Below, in pieces: positions 62,801 through 64,000 of a DNA stretch of 64,000 bases. Position 1 is the first letter of the stretch. Every line of letters starts with the position of its first letter. The DNA comes from Bacteroidales bacterium. GTDB taxonomy: Bacteria > Bacteroidota > Bacteroidia > Bacteroidales > FEN-979. The translations under genes and the position numbers were made by a program. The stretch is taken from the NCBI GenBank assembly GCA_030681475.1, contig JAUXWT010000090.1, positions 26,342 to 90,341 of the forward strand, read 5' to 3'. The notes under the pieces were generated by a model. That model searched no databases and was not told where the DNA came from. It worked only from the letters and a program-made list of their open reading frames with translations.

Positions 62801-64000
62801 CTAATATCAGCGGGGCAACGGCTCTCAATTATCAACCGGGTGTTTTAACGGCGGTGACTTACTATAGGCTGTTACAAAATGCATCGGGTACTTGTGGCGG
62901 TCCGTTACCAACAAATGTGGTGGTGATTAACCTGACCCCCAATCTTGTTGTTGGCTCCATTGGTGCGAACCAGTTGATATGCGCTGGCAATACTCCGGCA
63001 CTGTTAACCGGTGTACCTCCGGCAAACGGTACTGCACCTACATATCAGTGGCAGAGTTCATTGGACAATGTTACATTCACCAACATCCTTGGCGCCACAG
63101 CGCTTAATTACCAACCTGGTACTATCATAGCGACTACGTATTACAGACAACTGCAAAATGCCACCGGTACATGTGGTGGTCCGTTGCCAACCAATGTAGT
63201 CACCATTACATTTAATGCTAACCTTGCTGTTGGCTCCATTAGCGCCAGTCAATCGATTTGCACGGGTTCCACTCCTTCATTGTTGACTGGTGTTGCACCA
63301 TCAAACGGCACGGCGCCGACTTATCAATGGCAAAGTTCGCTGAACAATGTAACCTTCAGTAATATCAGTGGTGCAACCATGCTCAATTATCAACCGGGCG
63401 CTCTGGCTGTTACCACCTATTACAGGTTGCAACAGAACGCATCTGGTACATGTGGCGGCCCATTGCCGACAAATGTGGTGACAATCACGGTCAATCCACT
63501 GCCAGTGCCAACTATTACAGGCCCGGCATCAGTCTGCGTGAATTCAACGGGTAATGTTTACACCACTCAAACGGGAATGACAGGCTACACCTGGACCGTA
63601 TCTGCCGGAGGTACCATCACCGCCGGCACGGGTACCAGCGCGATCACAGTCACCTGGAGCACTATCGGAGCAAAAACAGTAACGGTGAATTATACCAACG
63701 CAAACAACTGTACTGCTACCACTCCGACAACTTACAATGTAACGGTGAATGCGTTGCCGGTTCCGACCATTACCGGTCCGGCTTCAGTCTGCGTGAATTC
63801 AACGGGTAACGTTTACACCACCCAAACGGGAATGACGGGTTACACCTGGACCGTATCTGCAGGAGGTATCATCACAGCCGGTGCAGGCACCAATGCTATA
63901 ACAGTTACCTGGAATACCGTTGGAGCAAATACCGTTACCGTGAACTATTCAAATGCTAACAACTGTACTGCTGCCACTCCGACAACTTACAATATGACAG
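56899..64000 (+). CDS. Giant secreted repeat protein (adhesin-like), 3' end beyond window
   Basis: A frame open from ATG 56899 to the window end (about 2370 codons, no stop). It has a signal peptide (FLPITMMLLLLIFGFYSLN, then TNAQQ) and a cohesin-like domain (about residues 32-180: IGATVYVPIHISGDNVLAMD, EKIIDLAFIYQGG). 14 A-type Ig-like domains of about 93 residues follow (core TYQWQSSLDN, then LNYQPGALTTTTYY and TCGGPLPTN). Interleaved with the first four A domains are 8 B-type domains of about 90 residues (NPVCSGTSVTFTATPVNGG; CVTGNPATS). At least two PKD-like C domains of 85 residues follow (PTITGPASVCVNSTGNVYTT). Each A domain carries two Cys and each B domain three. A T9SS tail is expected but lies outside the window. 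Probably a surface adhesin or matrix protein; function inferred. Confidence 0.9.
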   Translation, partial: MKKNFLPITMMLLLLIFGFYSLNTNAQQPGSKSPTVSASLTLQPDITGLCIGATVYVPIHISGDNVLAMDLYLDFNHSVLTPAPGPGYANVYPGFTAIYNYSYSGAYPNTVYLGIFGAGFTGTNFNGEKIIDLAFIYQGGSTTIHFRRTPDATPPPVCAMWDEFGGTIAPVTYTDNQVSGFPNLMVGSISANQTICSGAVPAMLLGVAPANGTTPTYQWQSSTDNVTFNNISGATMVNYQPVALTATTYYRQLQNATGTCGGPLPTNTATITVNPLLPVSVTIAADANPVCDGTSVSFTATPVNGGTTPAYQWKVNGANAGTSLSTYAYVPANGDMITCELTSNETCVSGNPATSNTVTMVIDPLMPVSVSIAADANPVCSGTSVTFTATPVNGGTTPSYQWMVNAGVVIGATNATYSYMPANNDVITCTLSSSETCVTGNPATSGPVTMTIDPPLAVGSISANQTICSGTVPVQLDGVAPSNGTSPTFQWQDSPDNITFNDIFGATMLNYQPGALTSTTYYRQMQNATGACGGPLPTNTATITVNPLLPVSVTIAADANPVCDGTSVSFSAAPVNGGTTPAYQWKVNGANAGTGLSTYAYVPANGDMITCELTSNEICVSGNPATSNTVTMVVDPILPVSVSIAADANPVCSGTSVTFTATPVNGGTMPAYQWMVNAGTIIGATNATYAYIPVNNDVVTCMLSSSETCVTGNPAISNPVTMTVDVSLAVGSISADQTICSGAVPAQLDGVAPSNGTSPTYQWQSSLDNSTFVNIAGATMLNYQPGALTTTTYYREMQNATGTCGGPLPTNTITITVNPLLPVSVTIAAGANPVCDGTSVTFTATPVNGGTLPAYQWKVNGTNAGTDLSTYSYVPANGDMITCELTSNETCVTGNPAMSNTVTMVVDPLMPVSVSIAADANPVCSGTSVTFTATPVNGGVTPAYQWMVNAGTISGATNATYAYIPVNNDVVTCMLTSSENCVTGNPATSNPVTMTVDVSLAVGSISADQTICSGTIPAMLLGVAPSNGTSPTYQWQSSLDNSTFVNIAGATLLNYQPGALTTTTYYREMQDATGTCGGPLPTNTVTITVNPLLPVSVTIAAGANPVCDGTSVTFTATPVNGGPTPAYQWMLNGLPAGSNNPTYTYVPANGDMITCDLTSNETCVTGNPATSNTVTMVVNPLLPVSVTIAASTNPVCSGTSVTFTATPVNGGTLPIYQWSVNTFIIPGATSDTYTYIPVNNDVVTSVLSSSEICVSGNPATSNAVTMMVEPQLAVGSISANQTICSGTIPAMLLGVAPSNGTSPTYQWQSSLDNSTFVNIAGATMLNYQPGVLTATTYYKQMQDATGTCGGPLPTNTVTISVNQPLAVGSISASQSICSGTAPAQLMGIAPTGGDGIYTYQWQESADNVTFNNIAGATDLNYQPGILMATTYYHQIQSGTCGGPFTTNAVTITVTPALMVGSISADQTICSGTVPALLLGVAPSNGTSPTYQWQSSLDNSTFVNIAGATMLNYQPGALTTTTYYREMQDATGTCGGPLPTNTVTIMVNPSFVAGMIGANQSICSGMTPAQLTGTAPTGGDGIYTYQWQESIDNVIFADISGATTLNYQPGALTVTTYYQLVQSGTCGGPLATNTVTITIDPPLSVGSISADQTICSGTIPAQLNGIAPSNGTSPTYQWQSSLDNVTFVNISGATALNYQPGALTATTYYLQIQNASGTCGGPLPTNVVTITVTPTLIVGSISVDQTICSGTVPAQLDGVAPSNGTSPTYQWQSSLDNSTFVNISGATMLNYQPGALTSTTYFKQMQDATGTCGGPLPTNTVTITVTPNLVVGSISADQTICANTAPAMLIGVAPTGGTSPAYQWQSSLDNVTFANISGATALNYQPGILTTTTYFQLVQNASGTCGGPLTTNVVTITTSTDAVLIPGTIASNQTICANTAPAMLTGTPPLNGTAPTYQWQSSLNNVTFANISGATALNYQPGVLTAVTYYRLLQNASGTCGGPLPTNVVVINLTPNLVVGSIGANQLICAGNTPALLTGVPPANGTAPTYQWQSSLDNVTFTNILGATALNYQPGTIIATTYYRQLQNATGTCGGPLPTNVVTITFNANLAVGSISASQSICTGSTPSLLTGVAPSNGTAPTYQWQSSLNNVTFSNISGATMLNYQPGALAVTTYYRLQQNASGTCGGPLPTNVVTITVNPLPVPTITGPASVCVNSTGNVYTTQTGMTGYTWTVSAGGTITAGTGTSAITVTWSTIGAKTVTVNYTNANNCTATTPTTYNVTVNALPVPTITGPASVCVNSTGNVYTTQTGMTGYTWTVSAGGIITAGAGTNAITVTWNTVGANTVTVNYSNANNCTAATPTTYNMT
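57448..60711 (+). repeat. Four tandem 816-bp higher-order repeats (A-B-B')
   Basis: Unit starts at 57448, 58264, 59080 and 59896, each exactly 816 bp (272 codons) from the next, with the following A domain at 60712. In the second unit the parts are A 276 bp (58264-58539), B 267 bp (58540-58806) and B' 273 bp (58807-59079). Units share long identical DNA runs, pointing to recent duplication or gene conversion. Confidence 0.9.
60712..63498 (+). repeat. Ten tandem A-type domain repeats
   Basis: A domains start near 60712, 60991, 61267, 61546, 61822, 62101, 62380, 62662, 62944 and 63223, spaced 276-282 bp, without B domains. Two (60991 and 61546) have a GGDGIYTYQW variant and a shorter SGTCGGP end. 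The last four have drifted most (ICANTAP, ICAGNTP, ICTGSTP). Confidence 0.85.
63499..64000 (+). repeat. PKD-like C-type domain repeats (continuing past window)
   Basis: The first unit is 63499-63753 (255 bp, 85 codons). The second starts at 63754 and runs to the window end. They are nearly identical (TITGPASVCVNSTGNVYTTQ at both starts; NYTNANNCTATTPTTYN against NYSNANNCTAATPTTYN). Confidence 0.85.

Noticed and set aside
57448..63498. Regular repeats considered as a CRISPR array
   Set aside because: Units are 267-282 bp, in one continuous reading frame, with no 20-50 bp repeat/spacer alternation and no cas genes.

Overview
This window is a chromosomal segment of a member of the Bacteroidota. 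The evidence is the recurring TAnnTTTG promoter -7 element, the general scarcity of strong Shine-Dalgarno sites, type IX secretion C-terminal sorting domains, a DUF4292 lipoprotein, a viroplasmin-type RNase H, a PorT-like barrel and a FucP-type sugar symporter. Most of the window is ordinary chromosome. Three parts are clearly accessory: the left end, the REP/transposase island at 41.6-42.5 kb, and the right end.

Left end (0-6 kb): an AT-rich four-gene cassette of ORF6N regulator, type III methyltransferase (Mod), DinD-like protein and type III restriction helicase/nuclease (Res). It ends inside the remains of a LytS/LytR sensor-regulator pair. That remnant is itself collapsed by an in-frame deletion joining the kinase tail to the LytTR DNA-binding domain. 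tmk follows. A MacA/MacB/TolC-type efflux operon (7.4-12.2 kb, minus) comes next, then rpoN, a PAP2-like membrane protein, a barrel protein, and a nucleotidyltransferase with a sugar symporter.

17.6-23.7 kb (minus) is a phosphate operon: OprO/P-like porin, pstS, pstC, pstA, pstB, phoU. A Bacteroidota promoter with an 11-bp-phased array of four direct repeats resembling a Pho box lies upstream. REP-like hairpins sit in the looser intercistronic gaps. A TPR-PAS-HisKA_2 sensor kinase and a CopA copper ATPase lie further upstream.

28.7-41.6 kb is a mixed region. It holds a secreted Dabb-like protein, an AAA/DUF4143 ATPase behind a near-perfect 41-bp palindrome, a collapsed ABC exporter, a secreted Asp-box protein with a T9SS tail, HU, a deleted AHSA1 gene next to a VOC protein, a small membrane methyltransferase, TPR and cold-shock proteins, tRNA-Arg(CCT), metG, an LD-carboxypeptidase, YraN and RNase H. 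A REP-associated transposase flanked by two long palindromic elements follows.

42.6-49.4 kb is a plus-strand envelope cluster: flippase, dut, TPR protein, DUF4292 lipoprotein, EnvC-like protein and an EamA transporter with a TTG start. A 1148-residue Asp-box/T9SS protein (minus), a CNNM/CorC protein and a DUF2142 membrane protein follow.

The window ends in an unfinished giant secreted protein (from 56899, open to the end, about 2370 codons so far). A signal peptide and a cohesin-like domain are followed by a layered repeat array: four exact-length 816-bp higher-order units (A-B-B'), ten more A domains, then PKD-like domains. This is the most striking object in the window. The Pho-box-like array, the REP/RAYT island and the three deletion-collapsed genes come next. 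All family assignments are from reading motifs by eye; no database search was run.
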